From NCBI GenBank assembly GCA_011317545.1, contig WUJK01000011.1:1193501-1257500 (forward strand): 64,000 nucleotides of DNA. The letters are read 5' to 3'. Every line of letters starts with the position of its first letter. Within the stretch, counting starts at the first letter, position 1. The notes beneath the pieces were generated by a model. The model was not told the origin of the DNA. It was given only the letters and a program-made list of their open reading frames with translations, and ran no database searches. This stretch comes from Coniella vitis (lineage: Eukaryota > Ascomycota > Sordariomycetes > Diaporthales > Schizoparmaceae). A program made the translations under genes and the position numbers. Positions 26,309 through 37,435 of the stretch are shown here, piece by piece.

Positions 26309-28087
26309 ATGGCCACCCTCGCCGATTTGGCGAGCCATCACTACCACGACTCGCATAGTCACCCTCACCACCACCACCACCACCACCGCTCGTCGTCCCA
26401 CCGCTCCTCCTCCTCGAGCAAGATTGCAAAGGGCGCCCGTGGCAGCCACAAGGTCAAGCCCATCCTCAAGAGATTGGCCTCCACCTCGTCTCCCAAAAAC
26501 TCGCTCGACCTCGACAGGGGCTGGGAGGACCAGGCGGTGGACCTCGGCTACGCCTCACCCACCTCCTATGACGCCGGCCGCCCAAGCATGTCTCCTTCGC
26601 TGCGCGATGTCAACTTCCACCTGCCCCAGCCCTGGGAGCCCACCGGCTACAGCAGCGCCGGCGAAGGCGCTGCCGGCTCTTTCGGGGCCACCGCTGTGCC
26701 GGGTCGCGCCTCAGGCACTGCAACCCCCGTCGGCTCCGGTCCCAGCATCGGCCCCGAACCTTCCGCCGCCCTGACGTCGTCCTCCGCCCTCGTCCACAAC
26801 GGCGCGACAGCCACCGCCCGGAGCATCGGCCGCGGCAGGTATCAGCACACGCGCTCCGCCTCTGCCGCCTCCCACGTCTCGATAGGGACCAATGGGAGCA
26901 ACCACCGGCCTGGCGGCTCCTTTGTGCACCCCTTCCAGCAAACACCGCGCACCAGCACCCCGCCCCTCACCTACGCAAACTCATTCGCCTCGTTCGAGCG
27001 CGAACCCAATACTGCCAGAGACTACTCCCCCACCATCATCACCGAGAACGACGACGACGGCGACGACGACAATCACAACGACGACGATCTCGACCACCCT
27101 CCGCATGCGTCCCACCACTTGTCGCAGTCATTCGCTGCCTCGTCGCATCTGAACCGGCCGCAGCCCAGCAACAGCCATTCGACCACCAGTCTTCGTCGAC
27201 CCTCTCTTGGCAGCCAGCGCACCTCGTCGCTTTCTGACATGCGCAACCACCTTGTCAACAACCACCACAGTCACACTACCACCAGCAGCAGTGGCACCAG
27301 CAGTCACACCACACCCCTGCGTGTCAACACTACCCCTTCCTTCCCCCGCTCGATTCCCACTTCTGCCAGGCTGGCCCACGCATCTCTGACCACTCCCCAC
27401 TCGGCGTCAGACCTGCATCTCTCGACCAGTCCTACCGACTCGCCGCGACCTTCGCTCCACCTCGCCAGTCCTTCGACAGCGAGCACCACCGCCATGACGC
27501 CCTTTCGCACCAGCCTCGAGGGCACCTTTCGCTTGCGATCGCGCAGTGACATTGAGACGGGCGCGCGCCACGAAGACATTCGCGAAGCACGCCGCAAGTT
27601 CGAAGAGACGGAGCGCATCAAGCAGGAAAAATACGAGGCTGAGCAGAGGCGCAAGCAGGAGCGCAAGGCCGAAAAAGAAAGAGCTGCCGCGGCGCGCAGA
27701 AACACTGGCGCCAGCGACATTTCCAACGGCGGCCGCCCCTCGTTCTCGCGCCGCCGCTCCCCGCCTCTGACATCGGCAGCCGGCAGCATTACGGGCTCTC
27801 GCCGCGCTCGGTCCCATCGCTCTGCCTCGTCTCACCACGGAGGCGCTGCTACCGCGACCACCATGACCGTCATGAACGAAAAGGCCGAGGGAGTATCTAC
27901 GGGCTTTCTCAGCAGCAACTATGAAAGCATGACTGGCGGTGAAATGCCCAACTCTGAACCAGACATTCATGATGTCCACTTTGGCACGCCCATGCGGGCC
28001 AACACCACCAAGAGAAAGACGCAGAGCTACTGGACTGCCTTTGTCCTCTGGTTTCGGACTCGCCTACTGAGACTGGGCCGGCACTAG
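26309..28087 (+). CDS. Low-complexity protein of unknown function, 592 aa
   Basis: This is a single long frame starting at an ATG in good context (CACCATGGCC), the first in-frame ATG although the frame stays open about 430 bases further upstream. The protein is rich in Ser, Thr, Pro and His. It has a His-rich stretch around residues 11-27, a short basic segment (KIAKGARGSHKVKPILKRL), and long Ser/Thr-rich regions with scattered His tracts. A highly charged Lys/Glu/Arg helix at about 420-465 (containing EERIKQEK-like repeats) looks coiled-coil. The last 30 residues are basic and aromatic, ending SYWTAFVLWFRTRLLRLGRH, which could be an amphipathic or membrane-associating tail. I recognise no catalytic domain. 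Its codon use resembles that of neighbouring genes and the frame is clean, so it is very likely expressed. A polarity, septum or membrane-linked scaffold is only a guess. Confidence 0.8.
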   Translation: MATLADLASHHYHDSHSHPHHHHHHHRSSSHRSSSSSKIAKGARGSHKVKPILKRLASTSSPKNSLDLDRGWEDQAVDLGYASPTSYDAGRPSMSPSLRDVNFHLPQPWEPTGYSSAGEGAAGSFGATAVPGRASGTATPVGSGPSIGPEPSAALTSSSALVHNGATATARSIGRGRYQHTRSASAASHVSIGTNGSNHRPGGSFVHPFQQTPRTSTPPLTYANSFASFEREPNTARDYSPTIITENDDDGDDDNHNDDDLDHPPHASHHLSQSFAASSHLNRPQPSNSHSTTSLRRPSLGSQRTSSLSDMRNHLVNNHHSHTTTSSSGTSSHTTPLRVNTTPSFPRSIPTSARLAHASLTTPHSASDLHLSTSPTDSPRPSLHLASPSTASTTAMTPFRTSLEGTFRLRSRSDIETGARHEDIREARRKFEETERIKQEKYEAEQRRKQERKAEKERAAAARRNTGASDISNGGRPSFSRRRSPPLTSAAGSITGSRRARSHRSASSHHGGAATATTMTVMNEKAEGVSTGFLSSNYESMTGGEMPNSEPDIHDVHFGTPMRANTTKRKTQSYWTAFVLWFRTRLLRLGRH

Positions 28088-29671
28088 GAGGACCGCACTC
28101 GAATTCGGCGCCTTCACCAGGTGCAGCATACACTATGCTCTGCATAGACTGCTTCCCTGTCTCTGGACGCTGATTTCCATGTGCAACTAGCCTCGCCCCC
28201 TTCTCCCAACCGGCGGCGATGTTGCCTATCCTCCGTCTTGGATACCAGGGTGTTGCATGACCAATCCAGCTCTTTGCTTCCATCTCATACCAGGCTTTGA
28301 GGCACACAGTACAGGCAAGCGCACAAGGGAATCTTGCAATAACAACATGGAGGAATTTAAAACCAGAGCAACACAGCGCAGAGAGGCACTACAGAGTTTT
28401 GTGTGTGTCTTGTTTGATATTTCTTTTCCCCCTTTTTTTCTATCTGGGTTTTGTTCTGCAAGGCAAGGTGTTGGGCTCTGGCGTTGAGGCAAAGCAAACC
28501 GATCATGGTTTGATCATCTTTTTATTTTTGTCCCTTTTCGAGGCACATGGGAATCCTGGCAGGTGTTGGGCATTGCAAGCTTTGTTTTTATCGTTACTTG
28601 CCTTTTTCTTTTTTTCCTTCTCCTCCCTACCGGACTCGGACATGTATACAGCGGCTCACTATGGAGGTTATGGGTTTTCACCTCCAGACTTGGAAATTTG
28701 TTGCATGAGATTTGGTTTCATTTTCCATTAGCCTCGTCGTTGTGGCGGATTTCAAGCTTGGACAAGGTGGTTGTTAGACTCAAAGAAGCAGCGAGAGCAA
28801 ACCTAAGCAGTCAAGTCTGGGACTGCCCAGGAGAAACAAGCAAGAGATGGATGGTGGAGGGGTGGTGCGTATGACGCACAGCTCCCTCCCTGTTGTCCTC
28901 GTATCTTGTACCGGTGGGAAAAGGGTAAACAAAAATCAAAGCCATATCATGTTCTCTCCTTATCCATGCATCGGCAGACCATGTGCTTGTAGATGAATAG
29001 TTTCATTATGTAGCATGTGATAGCATGATTTGGAGTGACTACTATGGGCTGTCGTATGTACCATAGTACCATGGTAGCAGCTGGCTGGACGGGCTGTGCA
29101 AAACAGCCGAGGTACCACTGCATTAGCGATCAATAGCACAAGCAGGGGGTGACTTTTTGGCAGCACTCTGTGGTGGGATGTGAGTTCTGGCAGCTGGCAC
29201 CCAAGGCGTACAAGAATATCGAGTACATCTTGGCCATATACATAGGACTGGTAAAAAGGGAGCTGGGCTATGAAGTGACCAGGAAGGTGCATGTAGTTGT
29301 TGGGATTTGGATTGTGGGCATGTTGCTATGTATTTTCATGGCCTCTGCAGTGATGTGATATTACTGATGCCGTGCTTACATAGTACATAGTAACAAAGCC
29401 GTGAATTTGTAACCACACAAGTAAGTACCATGTACCGGCTGCGCAGCTGCGCTTGACCACATCTGTCAATCTCAACGAACCAACCAAACACTTTGAACGA
29501 ACCAACCATTCCAGCGCCTCTTCCTACATATATACTCAGTACACCCTTTGTATCACCACCAAGCAAGAGGAGCAGGCCAGAACAACAACAAAAAGCAGGG
29601 CAGACACACACGAGCGTGCAATTTTCACGCACGGTATCCCCGTTAGGTCATCAAAACCAGGTTCCGATACA
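28088..29671. other. Intergenic: 3' flank of the 26309 gene and promoter of the amidase gene
   Basis: T-rich sequence at about 28380-28640 fits a 3' untranslated region of the preceding gene. A tandem pair of the palindromic 9-mer overlaps at 29377-29392, about 280 bases before the amidase start. No gene was found. Confidence 0.55.
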
Positions 29672-29826
29672 ATGGCGCCACCACCACCGCACCGCTTCGC
29701 CGGCTACCCAGGCGCAAAGGAGGCTGTCGATATTACCTATGATCTCGCCGATAAGGCCAAGAACCCCGTTCTGCGCGGGTTGCCACTGGCCATTGGTGCG
29801 GCAGTGTGAGTTTCTTTTTGTTTTTC

Positions 29827-29866
<40 letters not shown>

Positions 29867-32093
29867 GTTATTGTTATTGTTATGGTCATGGTGGTTGGTT
29901 GGGATGTGTGATTTTTTGCTTCCTTTTCTCTGGCCTTGGTGTCCCCATTCAGACAATTTTGCCTTTGTACTTGTGACTTTTGTTGAGTGATTAGATGCTG
30001 TACTTGTCTCATGGCATTCTTCAGTATGTGCGTGTGTGCCTGGCGAAACGGGGGCCTCTCCGTCACATCAATCCGTTGTTCAAGCAGCCTCCAACATGGC
30101 CATCTCATTGCCTGTCTGTCTTCTTTGGTCTTGTTCTCTTGTCAAGGGTCTTGTACGTCCATGTGTGCTGCCATCTGACTGACTCCTCTATTGCACAAAC
30201 TCACCAACAGTGTCACGAGACTTCCCGCTGTACAGCGATTCTTGTACAGCAATGCTGGTTTCGACAAGCTGTCGGCTGTGCCCGGCTTGCAAGACGAGAC
30301 CCGACGGGTTGATGTGAGATTCCTGACGATGCTGAGCTTGCTTTCCTCCTTCTTGTTGCCACAGAAGGAAGATTGCTGGGTCATGGATGGAATGGACGGC
30401 GCGACCGGCCTTGGCTGACGATGAGAATGCGGTACTGTAGCCCACCGTGATTCCCCTCAGAGACCCAGACACTCCCATCGCACCACCAAGCTTTGAGCCC
30501 GAGCTTCTCCAGCCCCAGCCAGTCGATACGCCCGGCCGGTTTGCCTCGTTTGCCGACTACCACGCTCTCTACCGCTCTGGCGCCGCCACCCCCGTGGACG
30601 TTGTCCACGCTCTCCTCCCGCTGATCCGACGCGACGTGGCCTCGCCAACGCCATACTCGCGCGCGTGGCTCGATATCCACGTCGTCGAGGTCCTTGCCGC
30701 AGCCGCGGCGAGTGCGCGGCGGTACGCTGCCGGGCAACCCCTCGGAGTGCTAGACGGCGTTCCCTTTGGCGTCAAGTCCGACCTCCCCGTCAAGGGATAC
30801 GTGAGCACCTTTGGCATGCACGTCAACCCCTCGCTCGCCTTCTTCCGCCACGAGGCCTCCGAGACGCTGTGGCCCGTCCAGAAGCTCGAGGAGGCCGGTG
30901 CCGTCCTGCTCGGCAAGATGGCGCAGCACGAAATCGGCATGGACACGACGGGCTGCAACCCCGTCGACGGAACGCCCGTCAACTTCTACAACCCCTCCTA
31001 CTACCCCGGTGGCTCGTCCTCGGGCGCCGGCTCGGCCCTGGGCGCCGGCCTGGTGCCCCTGTGCGTCGGCACCGACGCCGGCGGCTCGATCCGCGTCCCC
31101 ACGGCCACCGCAGGCTGTGTGGCCCTCAAGACGAGCCACAACCGAACCTGCGTCATGGACAGCAGCATGTGCATCGTGGGGCCCATGTGCGCCAACGTCG
31201 CCGACCTCACGGTTGCCTACCGCGTCATGGCGCAGCCCAACCCCGCCGACCCCGTGAGCGGCCTCTTTGCGCAAAGCATCCCACCACCCCTTCTTCCCAC
31301 CGCCGCCGCCGGCGGGCCCAGAAAGTACCTCGGACTGTGCAGACCCTGGCTCAACAAGGCGGCGCCCCCCGTCCGCGAGGCCTTTGACCGCGCCGTGGCC
31401 TGGTACGAGCGCGAGCTCGGCTACGAGCTCGTCGACATTGACATCCCGCTGATTGCCGAGGCGCGCGCCGCGCACGGCGCCATCAACCTCGCCGAGGCCG
31501 CCGAACAAGCGCGCTGCCGCGTCCGTGCCGGCGAGGAGGCCGCCTGGACGAGCCTGCTGTCGCCCGCCAATGCGATCCAGTGCTGCGTGGGCGCCCAGAC
31601 GACCGCCGCGGACTACCTCACCTTCAACAAGATCCGCGCCGTCGTCATGCGCCATCTGGCCTACTTGTTTGAGACATACGGCACCGGCCTGCTGATTGCC
31701 TCCCCGACGGTCCCGGACGCAGGCTACGCCATCCACCCGGGCGACGAGGCGCGCGGCTTCACCGACGGCGACCGCACCATGCGCAGCATGCTCTACGTCT
31801 GGCTGAGCAACATGACGGGCTGCCCGTCGGCGACGGTGCCCATGGGCTACGTGACTGCAGCAGCAGCAGCAGCAACGGGCCAGGGCCAGGGCCAGGGCCA
31901 GGGCAGGCTGCCCGTGGGCCTGCTGGCCATGGGCATGTGGGGTGAGGAAGAGGCCCTCTTGCAGTGGGCCAGCCAGGGCGAGCGCTTCTTGCGCGAGGAT
32001 TCCGCTCGCGGCGGCGGTGGCGGCCGCGTCAGGCCCGAGGCGTGGGTCGATGTGATTGGACTGGCAAAGGGGGGGCACAAGACGGTGAGCTGA
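29672..32093 (+). CDS. Amidase-signature hydrolase (FAAH/acetamidase-like), three exons, 629 aa
   Basis: Exons are 29672-29805, 30211-30313 and 30441-32093; donors are GTGAGT and GTGAGA, acceptors CAG and TAG, and the joined frame is 630 codons with the stop. The amidase-signature Ser-Ser-Lys triad is complete: Lys191 in GVKSDLP, the cis-Ser near 271 in PGGSSSGAGS, and the nucleophile Ser295 in GTDAGGSIRVP. Such enzymes hydrolyse amide bonds of small amides, fatty-acid amides or aryl acyl amides; the substrate is not predictable here. The first 60 residues contain a hydrophobic stretch (LRGLPLAIGAAVV) that may bind membrane, as in FAAH. The first intron is unusually long (405 bp) and contains (TTG)13. 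An Ala run and a Gly-Gln repeat from a six-base unit lie near 555-570, before the C-terminal strand. It converges on Spt5. Confidence 0.92.
29827..29866. repeat. (TTG)13 microsatellite inside amidase intron 1
   Basis: A tandem TTG run lies entirely inside the first intron of the amidase gene and contributes to its unusual length. Confidence 0.93.
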
Positions 32094-32847
32094 GAGAAAT
32101 AAAAGAAGAAATACACACACGGAGAGAGAGAGAGAGAGGGAGAGGGAGAGGAAAGAGGGGATGAGTGTTAAGATATAAAAAAAAAAAAAAGAGGACGGGG
32201 CAGGTTGAATGAAGCGCTGTATCCTTTTGAGGTATCTTTCTCTGCCTTTGGGAAGTATTCTGTCTTGAACACATCTTTTTTCAAAATCGGAATCTTTTCA
32301 AAGTATCGAGTATATCTAAACCACCAAATTACAGAGATATCCATCCACTCGTACACAACTTGTATGATTAGGGAGCTTGGGCCGTGATAAAGGAGGGAAA
32401 TTTAGCAGAGATGTTTGGCAGACTAATAAAGCTTGTGATGACTTCCCACCCTCTCACTGCCTCCTTGTTCCCACCTTCACCCTCTCCTCAATGTTCACAA
32501 TTCGCATTCTATACTGGTAGTTGCCTGTTGTAGGTATTTCAAGTGCCCAGGTATCCCAGTCAGGCACCTTTTATCACGTGCCAAAAAAGAAACAAAGAGG
32601 GCTCTTGGGTTTGGAATTCACAATTGCATGCAATCAAGCCATTATACTTGACCTACCACTGCTTCCTGCGCCTTGACCTTTTGTCCTATAAGTATATTTG
32701 GCCATAACCAGCTCGAAACCAGGCAAAGAATCCGACCCGTTAAACAAAAATGGCAAAGGCATGAGCACGACTTGATCCCAATGACTGCGCATACCACCCA
32801 CCATTCTCAAAAAGACTACTGGTTTTTCCTCCCCTCTACAAGCCCCC
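32094..32847. other. Convergent 3' flanks of the amidase gene and Spt5
   Basis: Contains a (GA)n-rich tract at 32121-32155 and an A run. AT-richer sequence around 32180-32420 probably supplies the termination and polyadenylation signals of both genes. No gene was seen. Confidence 0.6.
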
Positions 32848-35800
32848 TCAGTCATCGTCCGTATACCGCGGTCCAGCAGCAGGCGTTTCTGCGGCGCCAT
32901 ATGCCCCTGGAGTAGGCGCCGAATAGTATCCTCCGCTAGCGCCAGGCGTGGGCGCCGTTGTCGGTCCAGGCGTAGGCGCACTGTCTCCCCATCCACCCTG
33001 CCAGGCTCCAGGAGTGGGCGCGTTGAGAGCACCGGGGGTGGGTGCGTTATACGCGCCAGGAGTGGGCGCGTTAAGAGCTGCCGGTGTGGGCGCACCGAGG
33101 CCTGCTCCCGGCGTGGGAGCGTCAACAGCACCTGGCGTGTAGCCCGACGACCATGGGTCGGACGCGCCTGGCGTGGGTGCTGACACACCGTATCCGGGCG
33201 TCTTGGATCCAGCACCCCATGCCGACAGATCACTGGTGCCGCTTCCACCGTACGCCGGAGTCTTGGAGCCGAGGGAGAAGCCGTCTGGTGCAGGAGTCTT
33301 GGCTCCAGAGGACCAGGCCGGTGTGCGTGAGCCCGCAGAGCCATAGTTGCCATATGCAGTGCGGCTGCCGTCGTAAGGGTTGACTGTGCGCGAACCGTCA
33401 TTGCCACCCCAGGCTGGCGTGCGTCCACCGCTGCCTGCGCTCCACGCCGGTGTGCGACCACCTGACAAAAAAAAAGATGTTAGTTGCTGAAGAAGTTGTC
33501 ACCACAACAACAAGACGCAATGGAAAACTTACCTCCAGATCCACCCCATGCAGGTGTCCGACCACCCATGCCGGACGAGACCTGCGGCGTCCGACTGCCA
33601 CCTCCAGAACCACTGTCGTATCCTCCACGACCTGAGCCGAACCCAGCACCACCGCCGCGCCCGCCACGCCCGGCTTGACCGCCACCCCTGCCGTAGATAT
33701 CTATCACGCGGCCCGTGATTTTGTCCTTGAACAGCAGGTCAGCCTTGAGAACTGTAACAATCTTGCCCTTGGTGTGCAGCTCGACACGCGCATGCAGATC
33801 CGTGGTGTCCTTGACAATTCCCAGCAGGCCCTTGTAGCCACCCTTGCGAATGGTGACCGTCTGCCCAATAGACTTGTCACGGCCAAAACTTTGCTTGGGT
33901 GGCGGCGCCATGCTGCCGTTGCCATTGGCTTTGCGCTGTATGTCGGGGTTCATCTTGGTCAGATCCGGGCCAGACGCAACACGGCCACCCTTGGCAGCGA
34001 CCGTCGTGATGTTGCTCGTCTTTGTGACAAAGACACCAGCATTTTCGCGCGACTCGTTGTTATGCAACCAGACCCACGAGCGGTGGATGTGGATGATCTT
34101 GCCCTGCCGCTGCTGACCACCATACTCCTTGACCACATCATCATGTCGAATTTCGGAGCCGTTGCGATCAGCAGCGACAAACAACTTCCTCTTGGGAATG
34201 ATGTTGGCGATTTGTGTTGGCCTCACTTGCTTTGTGTTGCCGTCCTGGTCGAGCACGGTGAGCGTCTCTCGATCCACCTTGACAACAACACCCACAGCAG
34301 TGGCGTCAAGCTGAACCAGATCCAACATCGAGTACTGGCCCAGGGTGCCTGTGCCACCAGTATCGTCGGCTTCACGGAGGTCCTTGCTAAACACTGTAAT
34401 GTGTGATTTCTCTCCGTCAGTGACAAATGTGACCTTGTCCTCCTCGATGAAGACGACAACACCGACTTCATCCTGGTATCGACTGCCGCCCGTGACCTTG
34501 ACGTGGTCACCAACCCGGAATCGCTTGCGGACTGTCCTCGCAGGGACCTCGATCGACTGTCCAGAGAGCTCGCCATCGACAGCCTGCAGAGTGACAATCT
34601 CGCCCTGCACATTGGTAACTCTGCCTATGAGTCCCTTTTGCTCGCCCTTGAAGACCTCAATGGTGTCACCAGGCAGGTACGCAATGCTGGCATTGGTCTC
34701 CTTCAAACTCGTAGCAAGAGCAGCCATATCAAGGTTCTGCGTGCCCTCATTCTTATCCGTGACGCTGAAACGCTCGATTTCCTCCAGGGTCGGGACCACA
34801 TTTTTCGTATCCAGGTTTTGCAGCTTGAACTCTTTGATCAGAAAGCCGTTGTCAAACTGGTCGTTCTTGAAATACCAGGTGCCTGTCTTGGTGCTACCAC
34901 TTAGGTCCCTGGGAGCGCGTTTTCTGGCTTCGACTTCGTTGAAGAGCCTGGGTGGCGGCCGCGGGACATTGAAGCCACGTTTCCTCTTGTTGTCAAAGCC
35001 TCTTGGCGCTGCATTGTAGTCGATACGAGGCACCATCTTGACACGGCAATTCAGACCCGTCTCCTCGACCTCGACAATCTCGGCAAGATCGCCCTCGTAC
35101 AACTTGGGCCGTCTAATGCGAACAAATGCGCCGGCCTCGAGCTTAACGGGCGGCAGCACACGCAGGAGATCGGGCATCTCCTTGATTTCGACCAGGAACA
35201 TCTTGGTGCGCGGGTAGACATCGAGGACGCCATCGAGAGCCTTCTCCACAGGCTCTCTCTTGAGAGCCTCGATGTAGATGTAGCCCTTGGCGATCGACTC
35301 GATTCCAGCGCCCACTTGAGTGCGCTCGAATGCAGAAATGATGCCGAGCTCATTCTCCGTACCGATGGTCTCGTCAATCTTCTTCATGATGTTCATGACA
35401 ACCTCGAATTCCTTGCCTTCGCGACACTTGACGGCCCAGATGGACGGGTCGTCGACACTAGGCAACAGGAGACGCTTGGGCACCACAGTGGTATCTCCCA
35501 GTCCACCTCGAGCACCGTACGCATTCTTCCGGCCATAGTCGCGCTTCAGTCGCTCTGCGACCTCCTCGGCACCGACCTCTTCCTCCATCTGTTTGCGGCG
35601 GTCGAGCTCGCGATGATATCTGTCGTCGACATCCCCGGCCTCGGCAAGGTCGTCTGGGTGCGAAGGGTCAATAAAATCTCCTATCTCATTGTTGTCCTCC
35701 TCGTCTTCCACGTCCTCATCCTCGTCCTCGACTTCGGCTTCGATATCGAAGAAGGCGCTACGCGCATCCTTCTTTCTGCGCTTGCGGCTGCGAGACTGTT

Positions 35801-36271
35801 GAGAAATATTCGTGTGTTAGTACAATTCGAGCCTGGTGCCCCAACAATCAAAGAGCACTGTGCGTCGTCCAACATGTCAAGAACACTCTGCCCGCCAGGA
35901 CGTACCGGCATGTCATCTTCCTCATCTTCCTCATCTTCTTCGTCCTCGTCTTCATCCTCGTCCTCGTCGTCGTCGTCGTCGTCGTCATGGTACTTTCTGC
36001 TCTTGGCAGGCGAATTGTTTGCATCCTCATCGTCCTCGGCCGCGTTATCGTCGTCGCCATCGTCGCGGCCGTTGGTCGAGCCCGCATCGTCATCTTCACG
36101 GCTTACGCTGCTGCGGCGATGGCCGTCATTGCGGGAGGCAACGGGCGATTCGGGCTCATCCTCATCCTGATGGCGGCGGCTGTTGTCTTCACGCTCATCA
36201 TCTGAGGCGACCTCGGGTGCGGGGTTGAAGTTATCGTCTTCCGATTCCGAGTCGTAATGCTGCGAGGACAT
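32848..36271 (-). CDS. spt5: Transcription elongation factor Spt5, three exons, 1080 aa
   Basis: Exons read 36271-35906, 35795-33533 and 33461-32848. Intron 1 (110 bp) has a TACTAAC branch site, and intron 2 is 71 bp. The order of parts is typical of Spt5. An acidic N-terminal domain (Asp/Glu runs at about 90-122, plus basic SRSRKRRKK) is followed by the NGN domain (about 233-335, PSIWAVKCREGKE onward), which pairs with Spt4 and clamps RNA polymerase II. Several KOW domains follow (for example AGAFVRIRRPKLYEGD, GDTIEVFKGEQKGLIGRV, GDHVKVTGGSRYQDEVGVV, GQTVTIRKGGYKGLLGIV), then an RGG-rich linker and a C-terminal repeat region from about 840. That region has seven GxRTPAW-type units, like the Cdk9-phosphorylated TPAWNSGSK repeats of S. 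pombe Spt5, followed by nine APTPGA-type units. Length is normal for filamentous fungi. It acts in the nucleus in elongation, pausing and mRNA processing. Confidence 0.97.
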
Positions 36272-37435
36272 GCTGGGCTGCCTTCTTCCCGGTTGCTATT
36301 GTCGTCGCAGAACGCCTCTGGTGGGCGAGAACGAGGGAAAGTGGGTTTGCACCAGAGGCGGATGGGTGCGCAGCAGCCGTGCGTTGGGCAGAGGCGGCAG
36401 GTGCAGAGAAGCAGTAGAGGGATGCAGGAGGATAACGCGTGCGGAAAAGGGGAGTTGAAGGGCAAAAGCGAAGAGAAGAATGGAAGGAAAGGGTTGATGG
36501 AAAGTTCAAAGGTTTGGGGGTTGAATGATGGGATCCGGCCAAGCTAGCGGCTGGCACGTTCGCAGCTGCTGAAAGGTGGCAGGGGTGCCAGTGCTGCAAG
36601 TTGCAGCGCCAAGAAACTTGATGACTAAGAGCACGACTGGACACCCGTCGTCCACACGAAGCCGTTGCGGTATTGTGCCAAACATCGAGATGCTTCTTCT
36701 ATATCACACAACCTTGGTTTACCAGCCTTCTTCAGGGGGATCGAAATCAGTAATGCATTGCGATGTGGCTGTGAACAGGATTCTCAATAGACATAGACAC
36801 GACATCTGCACGGCGGCAGGTATACTGGGCAATGGACCGTTTCCCAAAGCAAAGAAAAGCACCCCCCAAAACATCATCATCTAATGGTATCTTTCGCATT
36901 GCTTGACTTGAATAATTATCCTCGTGCTCTCTGCCCCGCCGTTCCGCTCCATTTACACATTGTACTAGCCGCATGAAAATACATCCCTTGCAACCCCTCT
37001 CCCGCCTTCCACTGCACACCTCCACTCGTCGAGCCAGCCTTCTGCCCTAGGTATCCTTTTTATGGTCTCATACTCGTGTGATCGTGATGCATCAAGCGCC
37101 GTGCATGGCCGTGCAGAACATAGCGGTCTGCAGACCAAAGATGTGACGACTTCCTCTGGAAAAGTCATGCATGTGCGGTGCAAATACCCTTGAATCAGAG
37201 AGAAAGCCCCCAGATGCCCTGTTGCGACGTCAGCTCCTCTGTCGTGTCTCCTCACAACAACGTCTTTGGCATGCGGCGTGCCGGGGAGAGCACAACCACA
37301 TTGCGGGCAGGCCTGTCTAGCGCCGCTGAGACGTGTAGTAATTCTTTTCTTCTTCTTTTTTTCTTCATGGTTGTATAGGTTTGCCGCCTTGATAAGATCT
37401 GATTGGTCCTTGGTGGATGATAGCCACAAGTCATC
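36272..37435. other. Intergenic: Spt5 promoter and 3' flank of the WD40 gene
   Basis: This separates two genes transcribed in the same (minus) direction. The part next to 36271 is Spt5 leader and promoter, and the part next to 37435 is 3' flank of the WD40 gene. No open frame here is credible as a gene. Confidence 0.55.

Noticed and set aside
30750..32120. 456-codon open frame on the minus strand
   Set aside because: It lies exactly opposite the amidase exon, which has complete catalytic motifs. GC-rich third positions keep the complement open.
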